NCBI GenBank assembly: GCA_009712185.1 | Contig: WASQ01000043.1 | Span: 1 to 36,925, forward strand | Length of the DNA: 36,925 nt | Source: Telmatospirillum sp. | GTDB taxonomy: Bacteria > Pseudomonadota > Alphaproteobacteria > Rhodospirillales > Magnetospirillaceae | Direction of reading: 5' to 3' | Shown here: piece after piece, positions 1-8,780 of the stretch | Layout of the letters: each line of letters starts with the position of its first letter | How positions within the stretch are numbered: the first letter of the stretch is position 1 | The notes under the pieces: generated by a model | The model's input: the letters and a program-made list of their open reading frames with translations, nothing else | What the model was told of the DNA's origin: nothing | Databases searched by the model: none | Translations under genes and position numbers: made by a program

Positions 1-141
1 CCCCCACCGCCGCCGGCCGGACAGCCTCCGGCCCCCGCGGGCGCATACGCACCACCGGCCGGAGCCGCGACACCCCCTCCATCTGCTCCGGCACCGTCTG
101 CTCCGACACCGTCTGCTTCGACACCGGCCGGAACGCCGTGA
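1..141 (+). CDS. C-terminal tail of a Pro/Ala-rich protein (5' truncated)
   Basis: Reading frame 1 is open from the first base to a TGA at 139-141 and encodes 46 residues, almost all Pro, Ala, Gly, Ser and Thr. It contains three tandem 15-base units at 82-96, 97-111 and 112-126, encoding SAPAP, SAPTP and SASTP. Such low-complexity tails are common as flexible linkers or extracytoplasmic extensions, but nothing shows the function of the missing main body. Two strong hairpins follow the stop directly, which supports this being a real gene end. The window edge removes everything upstream. The call as a gene end is fairly safe; the identity is unknown. Confidence 0.6.
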   Translation, partial: PPPPPAGQPPAPAGAYAPPAGAATPPPSAPAPSAPTPSASTPAGTP

Positions 142-146
142 CATCA

Positions 147-213
147 GATCAGCACGGATGAAAAACAATCCGTGCTGATCGCATGGGCCCGCCGGTTTGC
201 CGCGGGCCCATGC
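147..213. terminator. Tandem hairpins, probable transcription terminators
   Basis: A perfect 13-bp inverted repeat (147-159 with 168-180, 8-base A-rich loop) begins six bases after the stop at 141. It is followed at once by a perfect 10-bp inverted repeat (181-190 with 204-213). Neither is followed by a clear T tract on the plus strand. They could end the upstream plus-strand gene and also stop minus-strand transcripts arriving from the right. Confidence 0.55.
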
Positions 214-227
214 CGGCAAACGCGTTG

Positions 228-320
228 TTACCGGCCGATCCGGGCCGCAGCCGGCAAAGCGGACAATGCGGCCACAACCGTGGCCGTCGCCGCCATCGCG
301 GTGCGAATGGTCTTTGGCAT
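228..320 (-). CDS. Possible 30-residue signal-peptide-like small protein
   Basis: A minus-strand frame from ATG at 320-318 to TAA at 230-228 encodes 30 residues. It starts MPKTIRTAMA, has an Ala/Val/Leu hydrophobic core and ends LPAAARIGR, which looks like a Sec signal peptide with an Ala-x-Ala site and almost no mature part. Codons mostly end in G or C, like the genes around it. The double hairpin at 147-213 lies just downstream and would terminate it. GGAG abuts the start codon with no spacing, which is poor. It may be a real small exported peptide, a leader, the remnant of a decayed secreted protein, or chance. Confidence 0.25.
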   Translation of the reverse strand: MPKTIRTAMAATATVVAALSALPAAARIGR

Positions 321-552
321 CTCCACTCTGCCATTGTTATGGCACACTTTTTCAACCTTAAAACGCCCCCCCCAAACTCCTTGTCAAAGAGCGCGCGGCC
401 GCCAACATCGCTCCGGGTCGCAGGAATGGAACCGGTAAGGCAATTTTTGTTGGAAAAAACTACGGGAAATGCAAATTTCCTCCGATGTTTATTCAAGAAA
501 CGACATATTATTGCCACCCCCTTCACCGGACAGGCTATCGGATCACCCTGCG
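321..552. other. Upstream region of the MFS gene
   Basis: This spacer becomes AT-rich after about 440, as expected for a promoter zone. No convincing -35/-10 pair with correct spacing stands out. An in-frame ATG at 469 could extend the transporter by 28 residues. However, codons 469-552 include AGA, ATA, TTA and CTA, which are rare in the neighbouring genes, so this part is read as non-coding leader. Confidence 0.4.
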
Positions 553-1911
553 ATGACTTCTGGAGACAATCCGCCCCGGGGCGCCTCATCCGGCGGATCC
601 CGCCGGAACGCCCTGGGCAGTTTCGTCGGCGCCATCGTCGACTGGTATGATTTCCTTCTTTATGGAATTACCGCCGCCCTGGTGTTCAACAGCCAGTTCT
701 TTCCCGCCATCAGCCCGGCGGCGGGGACGCTGGCATCGTTCGCCACATTCGGCGTCGGGTTCCTGTTCCGGCCACTGGGAGGCGTCGTGTTCGGTCATTT
801 CGGGGACCGGCTGGGACGCAAGCGCATGCTGGTGATCACCGTCGCCCTGATGGGGCTGTCCACGGCCCTGATCGGCCTGTTGCCGACCTACGACAGCATC
901 GGATGGTATGCCCCTCTGGCCCTGGTGATCCTGCGGGCCATCCAGGGATTCGCGGTCGGCGGCGAGTGGGGCGGGGCCGCGCTGATGGCCTGCGAAAGCG
1001 CGCCGGCGGGCCGCAAGGCCTTTTACAGCAGCGGTGTGCAGGTTGGATACGGCGTCGGACTGGTGATGGCGACGGGTATCGTCTCCCTGCTGAACCGGTT
1101 CCTCGACAATCATGCCTTTCTGTCCTGGGGATGGCGCCTGCCCTTTCTGTTCAGCGTCCTGATCGTCGGCGTCGCGCTGTGGATCCGTACGACGATGGAT
1201 GAATCACCCGAGTTCCTGAAATCGGTGGACCGGAAACGGGACCGGAGCGAGGGCCTGCCGGTCCTGACGGCAATGCGCCGCCATCCGGGGGGATTCCTGC
1301 TGATCATCGCGCTGCGCATGGTGGAGATGTTCACCATGTACATCGTTACGGCCTTCGCGCTGTCCTATTCGACGGCCAATCTCGGCCTGTCGCGCGATCT
1401 GTTCCTCAATATCGCGCTGCTGGTGGGCGCATTGAGCTGCCTCACCATTCCGTCTTTCGCTGCACTGGCCGACCGGTTCGGCCAGAAGCCGGTTTATCTG
1501 ACCGGCGCCCTGATCGGCGTCGTCGCCGCCCTGCCCTTCTTTCTGGCCCTGGAAGCCCGCTCGGTGGTCGGGATCGTCCTGTTTTCGGTTCTTCTCGCCA
1601 ACATTGCCCACGACATGGCCGTCGCCGTTCAGCAACCCCTGTTCACCGCTTTTTTCGGCACCGAATACCGCTATAGCGGGGCCGGGGTCGGCTATCAGGT
1701 CGCCAGTGTCGTCTGCGGCGGCTTCACGCCTTTCATCGCGACGGCACTGCTCGGTATCGATGGAAGCTGGCACTGGGTCGCCGCTTATCTGGCGGGCGGC
1801 TGTCTGATCTCGGCAGTGGTCGCCTCACGCATGACTATGGGCGACAAGGACAGGCCGGAACCTGCCGCCGGGGAAGGCAGCCCTGTCGCCATGGCCCCGA
1901 CAGCGCCCTGA
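553..1911 (+). CDS. MFS transporter, metabolite:H+ symporter type
   Basis: This protein of about 452 residues is a major facilitator of the metabolite:H+ symporter group (relatives of KgtP, ShiA and ProP). It should import an organic anion or osmolyte with protons across the inner membrane. The N-terminal membrane segment carries VDWYDFLLYG. The loop after helix 2 has the classical family signature GHFGDRLGRKRML, and a second motif, GEWGGAALMACE, follows helix 4. About twelve hydrophobic segments are visible and the length is normal. The ATG at 553 is preferred over 469 because of the atypical codons between them; neither has a strong ribosome binding site. The gene stands alone and converges on cysS, so the substrate cannot be inferred from context. 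Confidence 0.88.
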   Translation: MTSGDNPPRGASSGGSRRNALGSFVGAIVDWYDFLLYGITAALVFNSQFFPAISPAAGTLASFATFGVGFLFRPLGGVVFGHFGDRLGRKRMLVITVALMGLSTALIGLLPTYDSIGWYAPLALVILRAIQGFAVGGEWGGAALMACESAPAGRKAFYSSGVQVGYGVGLVMATGIVSLLNRFLDNHAFLSWGWRLPFLFSVLIVGVALWIRTTMDESPEFLKSVDRKRDRSEGLPVLTAMRRHPGGFLLIIALRMVEMFTMYIVTAFALSYSTANLGLSRDLFLNIALLVGALSCLTIPSFAALADRFGQKPVYLTGALIGVVAALPFFLALEARSVVGIVLFSVLLANIAHDMAVAVQQPLFTAFFGTEYRYSGAGVGYQVASVVCGGFTPFIATALLGIDGSWHWVAAYLAGGCLISAVVASRMTMGDKDRPEPAAGEGSPVAMAPTAP

Positions 1912-1934
1912 CCGGAGGTGGGGGCGCTGTCGGG
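1896..1934 (+). terminator. Hairpin overlapping the MFS stop codon
   Basis: A perfect 13-bp inverted repeat pairs 1896-1908 with 1922-1934; the TGA stop at 1909-1911 lies in the loop. A second inverted repeat (1952-1960 with 1976-1984, 9 bp) follows. Both sit between the convergent MFS and cysS genes and could act in either direction. No T tract follows. Confidence 0.5.
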
Positions 1935-1951
1935 AGCATAGGAAACGAAGC

Positions 1952-1984
1952 ATGGGGAGGGATCGGAACCCGACGCCTCCCCAT
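1952..1984. terminator. Second hairpin between convergent MFS and cysS genes
   Basis: The arms ATGGGGAGG (1952-1960) and CCTCCCCAT (1976-1984) form a 9-bp stem with a 15-base loop. It lies just beyond the expected cysS stop at 1996-1998, so it is well placed to terminate cysS on the minus strand. Confidence 0.4.
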
Positions 1985-1995
1985 TCCCCAATGTC

Positions 1996-3388
1996 TCAGA
2001 GCGGCGCCCCCCCCCCCCCCCCCCGGGGGGGCGCCGGCACCATCCTCAAGCTGGATGCCCTGGTCGGCCAGTTCCTTGCGGATCCGGTCCGCCTCGGCGA
2101 AATTCCTGGTTTGCCGGGCCTCGATCCGGGCCGCGACCAGCCTGTCGATTTCGGCATCCGACAGCCCGTCCTTGCCTTCCGGCGCCCAACGGAACCAGGC
2201 TTCGACATCCTGCTGCAACACACCGAGGACGTCGCCGCTTGCCAGCAGCGCCCCCTTCCATTTCGCCTTTTCCTCGTCCGTCACGGCCTTGTTGAGGCGG
2301 GTCGCGATTTCATGCAGGTGGGAAATGGCAAGCGGGGTATTGAGGTCGTCCTCAAGCGCCGCCATGACGTCGAGCGGAACCTGATCGCGGTCCTCTGCGG
2401 GAATTCCGGCGACGGCGCGCAATGCCAGATACATCCGGTCGAGCCCCATGCGCGCCTGACGCAAGCCGTCGGCCGTCCAGTCGAAGGGCTGGTGATAATG
2501 GGCAGCCAGCATGGCGAGCCGGATGGCCTCACCCGGAGCCTGCCCCAACAGGTCGCGGACCGTGAAGAAGTTGCCAAGGGACTTGGACATCTTCTCCCCT
2601 TCGACCATCAGGTAACCGTTATGCAGCCAATAGCGGGCGAAGGGTCGCCCATTGGCACAGATGCTCTGGGCCATCTCATTTTCATGGTGGGGGAACACCA
2701 GATCCTGCCCGCCGCCATGGATATCGAACGTCACCCCGAGATACTCCCGGCTCATGGCAGAGCATTCAATATGCCATCCCGGCCGGCCGCGGCCCCAGGG
2801 GCTGTCCCAGCCGGGCAGATCATCCGTCGACGGCTTCCACAACACGAAATCCGCAGGATCGCGCTTATAGGGCGCCACCTCGACACGGGCGCCCGCAATC
2901 ATTTCCTCCTGATTGCGCCGCGAAAGCTGACCATAGTCGGGCATGGAGGGGACCGAAAACAGCACATGTCCCTCGGCGGCATAGGCATGCCCCTTCGCGA
3001 TCAGGCTTTCGATCAAGGCGATCATTTGCGCGATATGCGCGGTCGCCCGGGGCTCGACATCGGGCGGCAGGGCATTCAGCGCCGCGATGTCGGCGTGGAA
3101 CTGGGCGGTTGTCCGTGCCGTCAGCGCAGCGATCGGCTCCCCGTTCTCGCGGGCGCGGGCGTTGATCTTGTCGTCGACGTCGGTGATGTTGCGCACATAG
3201 GTGACGGCCGGATAGAGCCGCTTCAAAAGACGGTACAGCACGTCGAACACGATGATCGGACGGGCATTGCCGATATGGGCGCTGTCATAGACGGTCGGCC
3301 CGCAGACATACATGCCCACACAATCGGGATTCAAGGGAATGAAGGGTTCCTTGCGACGTGTCAGCGTGTTGTAGAAAGCGAGCGCCAT
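1996..3388 (-). CDS. cysS: Cysteinyl-tRNA synthetase (3' end disturbed by a homopolymer)
   Basis: CysRS charges tRNA-Cys. The class I signature HIGN is at residues 38-41 and KMSKS at 266-270. The zinc ligands expected in the family are visible as Cys29, Cys209, His234 and Glu238. AGGA lies about 12 bases before the ATG at 3388. The family is usually about 460 residues and ends with a GTTWR-like motif after LEDG. Here the sequence reads LEDGAG and then enters an 18-G run (plus strand C at 2007-2024). As written, the frame runs on to 1835, into the antisense of the MFS gene, giving 517 residues. With one base fewer in the run it would stop at the TGA at 1998-1996 and give about 463 residues, the normal length. 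The given end is therefore the expected one. It lies downstream of gltX on the same strand. Confidence 0.9.
2003..2035. repeat. C18/G7 homopolymer inside an inverted repeat
   Basis: On the plus strand, GGCGCC is followed by 18 C in total (2007-2024), then 7 G (2025-2031) and GCGCC. The ends form an 11-bp inverted repeat (2003-2013 with 2025-2035). It falls exactly where the conserved C-terminal motif of cysS should be. Such tracts are prone to slippage and are hard to sequence or assemble, so the printed length should not be trusted. Confidence 0.85.
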
Positions 3389-3501
3389 AATATTGATTTA
3401 TCCTCGTTTACGGGACCAGGCGGCCGGATGGCAACGCCCCCGGATATCATCCGGGCCCGGCCGAATGTCCGTCAATGTCAAAAACGCCATTTGGCGAAGG
3501 G

Positions 3502-4839
3502 TCAGGCGGCTTTTCCCTGGAGTCGGGCCCAGGCGCGGGCCCGGCCGATGAGCGGCAGCAGGGTCTTGAGCTCCGGCCCGTTCTCGCGTCCGGTCAGCGC
3601 CAGCCGCAAGGGATGGAACAGATCGCGTCCTTTGCGTCCGGTGCCCTGTTGGACCGCGCGTGTCCAGTCCCGCCAGGTCTCCTGGGTCCAAGGCTCGGCC
3701 GGCAAAAGATCCGACGCCTGCCGGACGAACTCCCCATCCTCGATCACCGGCGACACCTCCTCGCGGCAGATGTGCCACCAGTCGCGGGCATCGGCCATGC
3801 GGGACAGATTGGCTCGGACCGCGGACCAGAAGCTCTCGTCGCCGTCGAGGCCGATCTCCCGCAACCTGGGCGCCGCCTCCGCATAGGCCATCTCATGCAG
3901 AAGCCGGGCATTCAGATGCTCAAGCTCCGCCGGATCGAACTTCGGGGTCGCCCGGCTGAACTTGCCGATGTCGAACTCGGTGATCAGGGCCGAGAGTGTC
4001 GGGCGCGGCCCGATGGCGTCCGAGCTTCCCAGTTTCGCCAGAAGACTGTTGAGCGCCATCGGCTCCAGCCCGTCCTCGCGCAGTTCGCCGAGCGACAGGC
4101 TGCCCAGCCGCTTGGACAGCCCCTGGCCGGCCGCGTCGGTCAACAGCGTCAGATGGGCGAACTGGGGAACCGTGGCGCCCAGAGCCTGGAAAATCTGTAT
4201 CTGGGCGGCGGTGTTGGTCACATGATCCTCTCCCCGGATCACGTGGGTGATTCCAAGGTCGGCGTCGTCGACGATCGAGGGAAGGGTGTAAAGCGGCGTC
4301 CCGTCGGCCCGGATCAGCACCGGATCGGAAAGATGAGACACATCGTAATGACAGGCTCCACGAGCGAGGTCGTTCCAGCGCACCTCGCCGTCCTCCAGCC
4401 GGAATCGCCAGTGCGGCCGACGCCCCTCGGCCTCGAAGGCCTGACGTTCGGCGGCGGACAGGGACAGCGCCGCCCGGTCATAGACGGGCGGAACCCCGCG
4501 GGCGAGCTGGCGCTTGCGCTTATATTCCAGCTCTTCGGCAGTCTCGTAACAGGGATAGAGGCGCCCATCCGCTCGCAGGCGGTTCGCCGCGTCCTCGTAA
4601 AGCGCGGACCGGCGGGATTGGTTGACCCGCTCGTCCCAAACCAGCCCGAGCCATGTCAGATCGACGTCGATCGCCCGCTCGTGATCCTCGCGACTGCGCT
4701 CGCGGTCCGTATCGTCGATGCGCAGGACGAAACGACCACCTTGCTTCCTGGCGAACAGCCAGTTGATCAACGCCAGTCGGGCATTGCCGACATGAAGGCG
4801 CCCCGTGGGGCTGGGTGCAAAGCGGACAGTAACGGACAT
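3502..4839 (-). CDS. gltX: Glutamyl-tRNA synthetase
   Basis: This class I synthetase attaches glutamate to tRNA-Glu, and possibly to tRNA-Gln for later amidation. From the ATG at 4839 the protein has 445 residues. [14 protein letters not shown] at residues 6-19 is the HIGH-region signature, and the KMSKS counterpart is GLSKR near 240-244. A TTG nine bases upstream (4848) would add three residues, but the ATG places the conserved VRFAPSPTG at the usual distance. Many alphaproteobacteria carry two gltX paralogues; the replaced KMSKS form and the missing canonical zinc cysteines fit the shorter paralogue, though the second copy is not in the window. cysS follows 113 bases downstream on the same strand, so the two are probably cotranscribed. 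Confidence 0.92.
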   Translation of the reverse strand: MSVTVRFAPSPTGRLHVGNARLALINWLFARKQGGRFVLRIDDTDRERSREDHERAIDVDLTWLGLVWDERVNQSRRSALYEDAANRLRADGRLYPCYETAEELEYKRKRQLARGVPPVYDRAALSLSAAERQAFEAEGRRPHWRFRLEDGEVRWNDLARGACHYDVSHLSDPVLIRADGTPLYTLPSIVDDADLGITHVIRGEDHVTNTAAQIQIFQALGATVPQFAHLTLLTDAAGQGLSKRLGSLSLGELREDGLEPMALNSLLAKLGSSDAIGPRPTLSALITEFDIGKFSRATPKFDPAELEHLNARLLHEMAYAEAAPRLREIGLDGDESFWSAVRANLSRMADARDWWHICREEVSPVIEDGEFVRQASDLLPAEPWTQETWRDWTRAVQQGTGRKGRDLFHPLRLALTGRENGPELKTLLPLIGRARAWARLQGKAA

Positions 4840-5075
4840 GGGCGGCAATCGTTTCGGCAGAACGGTTGAAAATCAGGGTAGCGGCCGTCGGACCTGATGG
4901 AGGTCGCGGGCGTCGGGGCAAGCTATGCGGCCGGCCGGCTGAAGTCAATGATTGCCCCGCCGGCGGAGCTTCCGGCTGAAAGGAACGCCCCAACCTCCCC
5001 GCAGGACGACCCCGCGCCATTGCGACACGGGGACCGCAGCAGACATCCCGCCCGGGAAAGCGGGGAGGAAGGGAA

Positions 5076-5118
5076 AGCGTCGCGGCCCGGTCCCGCCGGA
5101 AAAGACGCCGCGACGCTC
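5076..5118 (-). terminator. Terminator hairpin after the dihydroorotate dehydrogenase-like gene
   Basis: A perfect 11-bp inverted repeat pairs 5076-5086 with 5108-5118, starting seven bases past the minus-strand stop at 5125. Read on the minus strand, the stem is followed by a short T/C run. It would close the aroG-to-dehydrogenase transcript. The remaining sequence from 4840 to 5075 shows no gene and would hold the gltX promoter. Confidence 0.6.
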
Positions 5119-5124
5119 CGGCGA

Positions 5125-6111
5125 TCAACCGCGCGGCGCGCCGTGCAGGATCTTGATATAGTTGGCACGATCGAACGCCGTCGGATCGCCGACGGCGCGA
5201 CGGCTCATCTTGCCGCGAATGGCCGCAACCGAATCGATCTCACGTTGTTCCAGTTCGACACGCAGGCCATCCAGCAGGGTCTTCATATAGCCAACGCCAT
5301 GACGGATCAGGGCGGATGCCGTCATGACCGCGTCAGCGCCGACGTAAAGATATTTCACGACCTCCTTGGCGGTCTGAACGCCCGAACTGGCCGCCAGCGA
5401 TCCCTTCACATGCCCCGACAGCGCCCCCAGCCACAAAAGCGGCAGTCGGATCTCACCACGGTGGCTGAGATTGAGATCCCGCTGCAGGGTCAACTCTTCA
5501 AGATCGATATCGGGCTGATAGAACCGGTTGAACAGTACGAAACCGTCGGCTCCCGCCGCATCGAGCTTGCGGACCACGTCACCCAGCGAGCTGAAATAGG
5601 GACTGAGCTTCATGGCGACGGGAATTTTGACCGTCTTCTTGACCGCTTCCAGAATCTCCAGATAGCGGTGCTCAACTTCGGTCCCGGTCAGCGAAAGATC
5701 CGTCGGCAGATAGTAGACGTTGAGTTCGATCGCCTGGGCGCCCGCCTGCTCGATCTGGCGCGCATAATCGGTCCAGCCGGTCAGGCTGACGCCGTTCAGG
5801 CTGGCGATCACCGGAATATCGACGGCGGCACGCGCCTTGCGGATCAACTCAAGATAGTTCTGCGGGCCGGAACGGTCGGCAATGGAGGGAGGGAAATAGC
5901 TGGCGGCCTCCGCGCCCGATTCAGCCAGAATATCGTCGATGTCGTCGATATGACCCTCGATCTCCTCCTGGAAGATCGAGGGCAGCACCACGGCAGCGGC
6001 ACCGTTGTCCTCGAGGCGGCGGATGTTGTCGACGGTATGGCCCAGGGTACAGGCCGACACGATCAGCGGGTTGACCAGGTCAAGTCCAAGATATTTGGTT
6101 TTAAGATCCAT
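5125..6111 (-). CDS. Dihydroorotate dehydrogenase-like flavoprotein
   Basis: This TIM-barrel FMN protein of 328 residues belongs to the dihydroorotate dehydrogenase superfamily. It begins MDLKTKYLGLDLVNPLIVSA, the usual first strand, and contains the PVIASLNG and IELNVYYLP strand motifs and VPVAMKLSPYF-like text (here IPVAMKLSPYF). The start at 6111 has GAGGGA about eight bases upstream; a longer frame to 6153 has none. This divergent subfamily occurs widely, and its members are often not the pyrimidine enzyme PyrD, so oxidation of dihydroorotate is only one possibility. It follows the nicotinate phosphoribosyltransferase-like gene by 144 bases on the same strand, and a strong hairpin lies at its 3' end. 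Confidence 0.8.
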   Translation of the reverse strand: MDLKTKYLGLDLVNPLIVSACTLGHTVDNIRRLEDNGAAAVVLPSIFQEEIEGHIDDIDDILAESGAEAASYFPPSIADRSGPQNYLELIRKARAAVDIPVIASLNGVSLTGWTDYARQIEQAGAQAIELNVYYLPTDLSLTGTEVEHRYLEILEAVKKTVKIPVAMKLSPYFSSLGDVVRKLDAAGADGFVLFNRFYQPDIDLEELTLQRDLNLSHRGEIRLPLLWLGALSGHVKGSLAASSGVQTAKEVVKYLYVGADAVMTASALIRHGVGYMKTLLDGLRVELEQREIDSVAAIRGKMSRRAVGDPTAFDRANYIKILHGAPRG

Positions 6112-6255
6112 GGAACGGTCCCTCATTCGGATGCCGGGCGAGATCAGGGCCAAGGCTATCCCGACCCATGGTCGCAGGCAAGGCCGACCACCTTTGGATC
6201 TCCTCCCGAGGCAACCGAAAGCCCCGTCTGCCCGGGGAAAGCCCGGCTGGACCGC

Positions 6256-7365
6256 CTATCTCCGCAACAGAAACTCACGCCCCAGTTTGACCCGGGGAGC
6301 GCCGTCATAGGCGACGATATCGGCGGTGGCGTAGGTCTCCACCCAGCTTTCCGGAAGAAAAGACCCGGTCCCGATAACGTCGATCGGCGCGTGGGAGAAC
6401 GCCATGACCTTGCATTTGGCCGGTGTGAATCCCGACGAGGCAATGATCGTCACCTTGTCAAAACCGTTCTGATTCAACTGCTCGCGCATGAACCAGACGG
6501 CCGCCGCGGACACGCCCGTGCCGACCAGATAGCGCAGTTCGGTCTCCGTCCGGTAACCACGGATCGCCTTGGGGCAGTGGCGCTCCAATACCGCATAGGA
6601 CTTCTGAGGATCCAATCCCTCGAGGAAGCGGCCGCCATGGGTGTCAAGCCGCAGTCCCAGCCGTCCCTCGCGGGCCAGATCGGGGAAGCGCCGGCAAACC
6701 TCCAGCGCGTCCGTCACTTCACGGCCGAAATAGTCGACCAGCACCACGATGGCGTCGTCGGGATAGCAGTCATGAAACATCTCGGCGGCCCGCAGCGTGG
6801 ATCCGGCATAACCGATAAGCGCATGCGGCATGGTGCCGAGACCACGGTCCTGCCCGAAATAATGGGCCGTGGCCTTGGTGGCGTTGCCGATGAAGCCTTT
6901 GGCATTATTGGCCTTACGGGCGGCCGCCGATCCGACCGAAGCCGCGTAGGCCATCATGTCGCCCATCTCGGCGCCCGCGCAGTGCCTTGCGTCCATGGCA
7001 AGGAATCCGACCTGGGGCAGATCGACGCACATGGTGTAGGCATTGTAGGCGGCGACGCAGGCGGCACCCAATTTTTGCAGATAAAGGGTCTCAAGATCGA
7101 CCAGATGCACGAAGGAACCGGTGATGAACATCAAGGGCTCGCCGGCGCCCACCCAGTCGCCCTCCTGGTAATTCAGCTCGATTCTGAAACGGGTCCCCCG
7201 TTCCTTCGCCACCGCCTCCAGCCACTCGACGGCCAGACGCGGGGTGAACAGGACGGGCCGGCGCATGAACACCGCGTAAGTCACTTCGCAATCGCCGTGC
7301 CGTTCGACGATCGCCTTGGTCCGCAGGAAATAATGGTCGGTCAGCAGAGGCACGTCCCCAGCCAC
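6256..7365 (-). CDS. Nicotinate phosphoribosyltransferase-like protein
   Basis: The protein is about 369 residues and resembles the nicotinate/quinolinate phosphoribosyltransferase fold, joining a pyridine carboxylate to PRPP in NAD salvage. Visible family text includes [11 protein letters not shown] near the N terminus, the conserved AMDARHCAG and RLDTHGGRF strand ends, and [12 protein letters not shown] near the C terminus, a typical phosphate-binding region. The start is uncertain: GTG at 7365 or 7353, or ATG at 7410. Homologues as I know them begin just before PLLTDHYF, which favours a GTG. With the 7365 start the gene overlaps the 3' end of the DAHP synthase gene by 25 bases, implying translational coupling. 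It is shorter than PncB of enteric bacteria. Confidence 0.8.
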   Translation of the reverse strand: MAGDVPLLTDHYFLRTKAIVERHGDCEVTYAVFMRRPVLFTPRLAVEWLEAVAKERGTRFRIELNYQEGDWVGAGEPLMFITGSFVHLVDLETLYLQKLGAACVAAYNAYTMCVDLPQVGFLAMDARHCAGAEMGDMMAYAASVGSAAARKANNAKGFIGNATKATAHYFGQDRGLGTMPHALIGYAGSTLRAAEMFHDCYPDDAIVVLVDYFGREVTDALEVCRRFPDLAREGRLGLRLDTHGGRFLEGLDPQKSYAVLERHCPKAIRGYRTETELRYLVGTGVSAAAVWFMREQLNQNGFDKVTIIASSGFTPAKCKVMAFSHAPIDVIGTGSFLPESWVETYATADIVAYDGAPRVKLGREFLLRR

Positions 7366-8780
7366 CGATCCGTCCGGGGTTCCGGCCCCGCCGGCCCGCC
7401 GCCCGGGCATGACGCCTGTGCCAGTTTGCGCGCCTCCGCCCGCTCGTCCTTCAGCGCCTCGGCGATCAGGAAGGCCAGTTCCAGCGCCTGGGTGGCGTTC
7501 AGACGGGGATCGCAATGGGTATGGTAACGATCCCCCAGGCGGGCCTCGGTAATGGCCTGGGCGCCGCCCACGCATTCGGTGACGTCCTGTCCGGTCATTT
7601 CGAAATGAACTCCGCAGGCCGTCGTCCCTTCCGCCCGATGGGCCGCGAAGAAGCCTTTCACCTCGGCCAGGATCCGGTCGAAGGATCGCGTTTTGTAGTC
7701 GCCCATCTTGACCGTGTTCGCATGCATGGGATCGCACAGCCAGACCACCGATCGCCCCTCGCGCTTCACGGCGCGCAGAAGCTGCGGCAGCTTGCCCTCG
7801 ACCTGATCCGCCCCCATGCGCGTGATGATGGTGAGGCGGCCGGGCTCGTTGGCGGGGTTCAGAGTCTCGATCAGGCGCAGCAGATCATCGACCGGCGTCG
7901 TCGGACCGGCCTTGCAGCCGATCGGGTTGCTGACTCCGCGCAGGAATTCGACATGGGCGCCATCGGGCTGGCGGGTCCTGTCGCCGATCCACAGCATATG
8001 GGCGGAACAGTCGTACCAGTCTCCGGTGGTGGAATCGACGCGCGTCAGCGCCTGTTCATACTGAAGGATCAAAGCCTCGTGCGAGGTGAAGAACGCCGTC
8101 TCACGGATCTGCGGGGTGCTTTCCGAAGTCAGGCCGCAGGCCTCCATAAAGGCCAGCGTCTCATCACGCCGGGCGCAGAGGGCGGCGTAGCGGGCACCCG
8201 ACGCGCCGGCGACGAATCCCAGATTCCACTGATGCACCTTGTGCAGATCGGCATAACCACCCTGGGCAAACGCGCGCAACAGATTGAGGGTCGCGGCCGA
8301 CTGGTTGTAGACCCGGACCAGACGCTCGGGATCGGGGTTACGGGCTTCCGGGGTGAAATCCATCCCGTTGATCATGTCGCCGCGATAGGACGGCAGGGTC
8401 ACACCATCGATTGTTTCCGTCGGAGCGGACCGGGGCTTGGCGAACTGACCGGCCATGCGGCCGATCTTGACCACCGGGCAGGCGGCGCCGAAGGTCAACA
8501 CGACGGCCATCTGTAACAGCACCCGGAAGGTATCGCGGATGTTATTGGGATGGAACTCGGCGAAGCTTTCGGCGCAGTCGCCGCCCTGAAGAACGAAGGC
8601 CTTGCCCGCCGCGGCCAGCGCAAGCCGGCTTTTCAACTGGCGCGCCTCTCCGGCAAAAACCAGCGGCGGAAAAATGCGCAGTTGCTCCTCAACTGCTGCC
8701 AGACGGGCGGCGTCAGGATAATCCGGCACCTGCTGGATGGGTTTTTTCCGCCAGCTGTCGGGAGTCCATTTTTCGGCCAT
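7341..8780 (-). CDS. aroG: Class II 3-deoxy-7-phosphoheptulonate synthase
   Basis: This enzyme condenses phosphoenolpyruvate and erythrose 4-phosphate, the first step of the shikimate pathway. The 479-residue protein is of the plant/Mycobacterium class II type. It has [19 protein letters not shown] at the N terminus, then [10 protein letters not shown], the KPRSAPTE-region and [10 protein letters not shown], and [10 protein letters not shown] and [17 protein letters not shown] toward the C terminus, which carry the metal- and PEP-binding residues of the family. The ATG at 8780 has TGAGGA about six bases upstream. It is first in a probable minus-strand transcript with the phosphoribosyltransferase-like and dehydrogenase-like genes. 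The last 25 residues or so (Pro/Gly-rich, ending GTCLC) lie beyond the conserved domain and overlap the next gene. Confidence 0.93.
   Translation of the reverse strand: MAEKWTPDSWRKKPIQQVPDYPDAARLAAVEEQLRIFPPLVFAGEARQLKSRLALAAAGKAFVLQGGDCAESFAEFHPNNIRDTFRVLLQMAVVLTFGAACPVVKIGRMAGQFAKPRSAPTETIDGVTLPSYRGDMINGMDFTPEARNPDPERLVRVYNQSAATLNLLRAFAQGGYADLHKVHQWNLGFVAGASGARYAALCARRDETLAFMEACGLTSESTPQIRETAFFTSHEALILQYEQALTRVDSTTGDWYDCSAHMLWIGDRTRQPDGAHVEFLRGVSNPIGCKAGPTTPVDDLLRLIETLNPANEPGRLTIITRMGADQVEGKLPQLLRAVKREGRSVVWLCDPMHANTVKMGDYKTRSFDRILAEVKGFFAAHRAEGTTACGVHFEMTGQDVTECVGGAQAITEARLGDRYHTHCDPRLNATQALELAFLIAEALKDERAEARKLAQASCPGGGPAGPEPRTDRWLGTCLC

Noticed and set aside
469-552. 28-residue N-terminal extension of the MFS transporter
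   Set aside because: The codons include several that are rare here (AGA, ATA, TTA, CTA), and the family begins near the 553 start.
1835-1995. 54-residue extension of cysS into the MFS gene
   Set aside because: It arises only because of the printed length of the G18 run. The family does not have such a tail, and one base fewer gives the normal stop at 1996.
1952-3886. 644-codon open frame on the plus strand
   Set aside because: It is antisense to cysS and the end of gltX, and no recognisable motifs are seen.
4897-7527. 876-codon open frame on the plus strand
   Set aside because: It is antisense to the DHOD-like and phosphoribosyltransferase-like genes; its low-complexity His/Gln/Gly-rich product is typical of a mirror frame.
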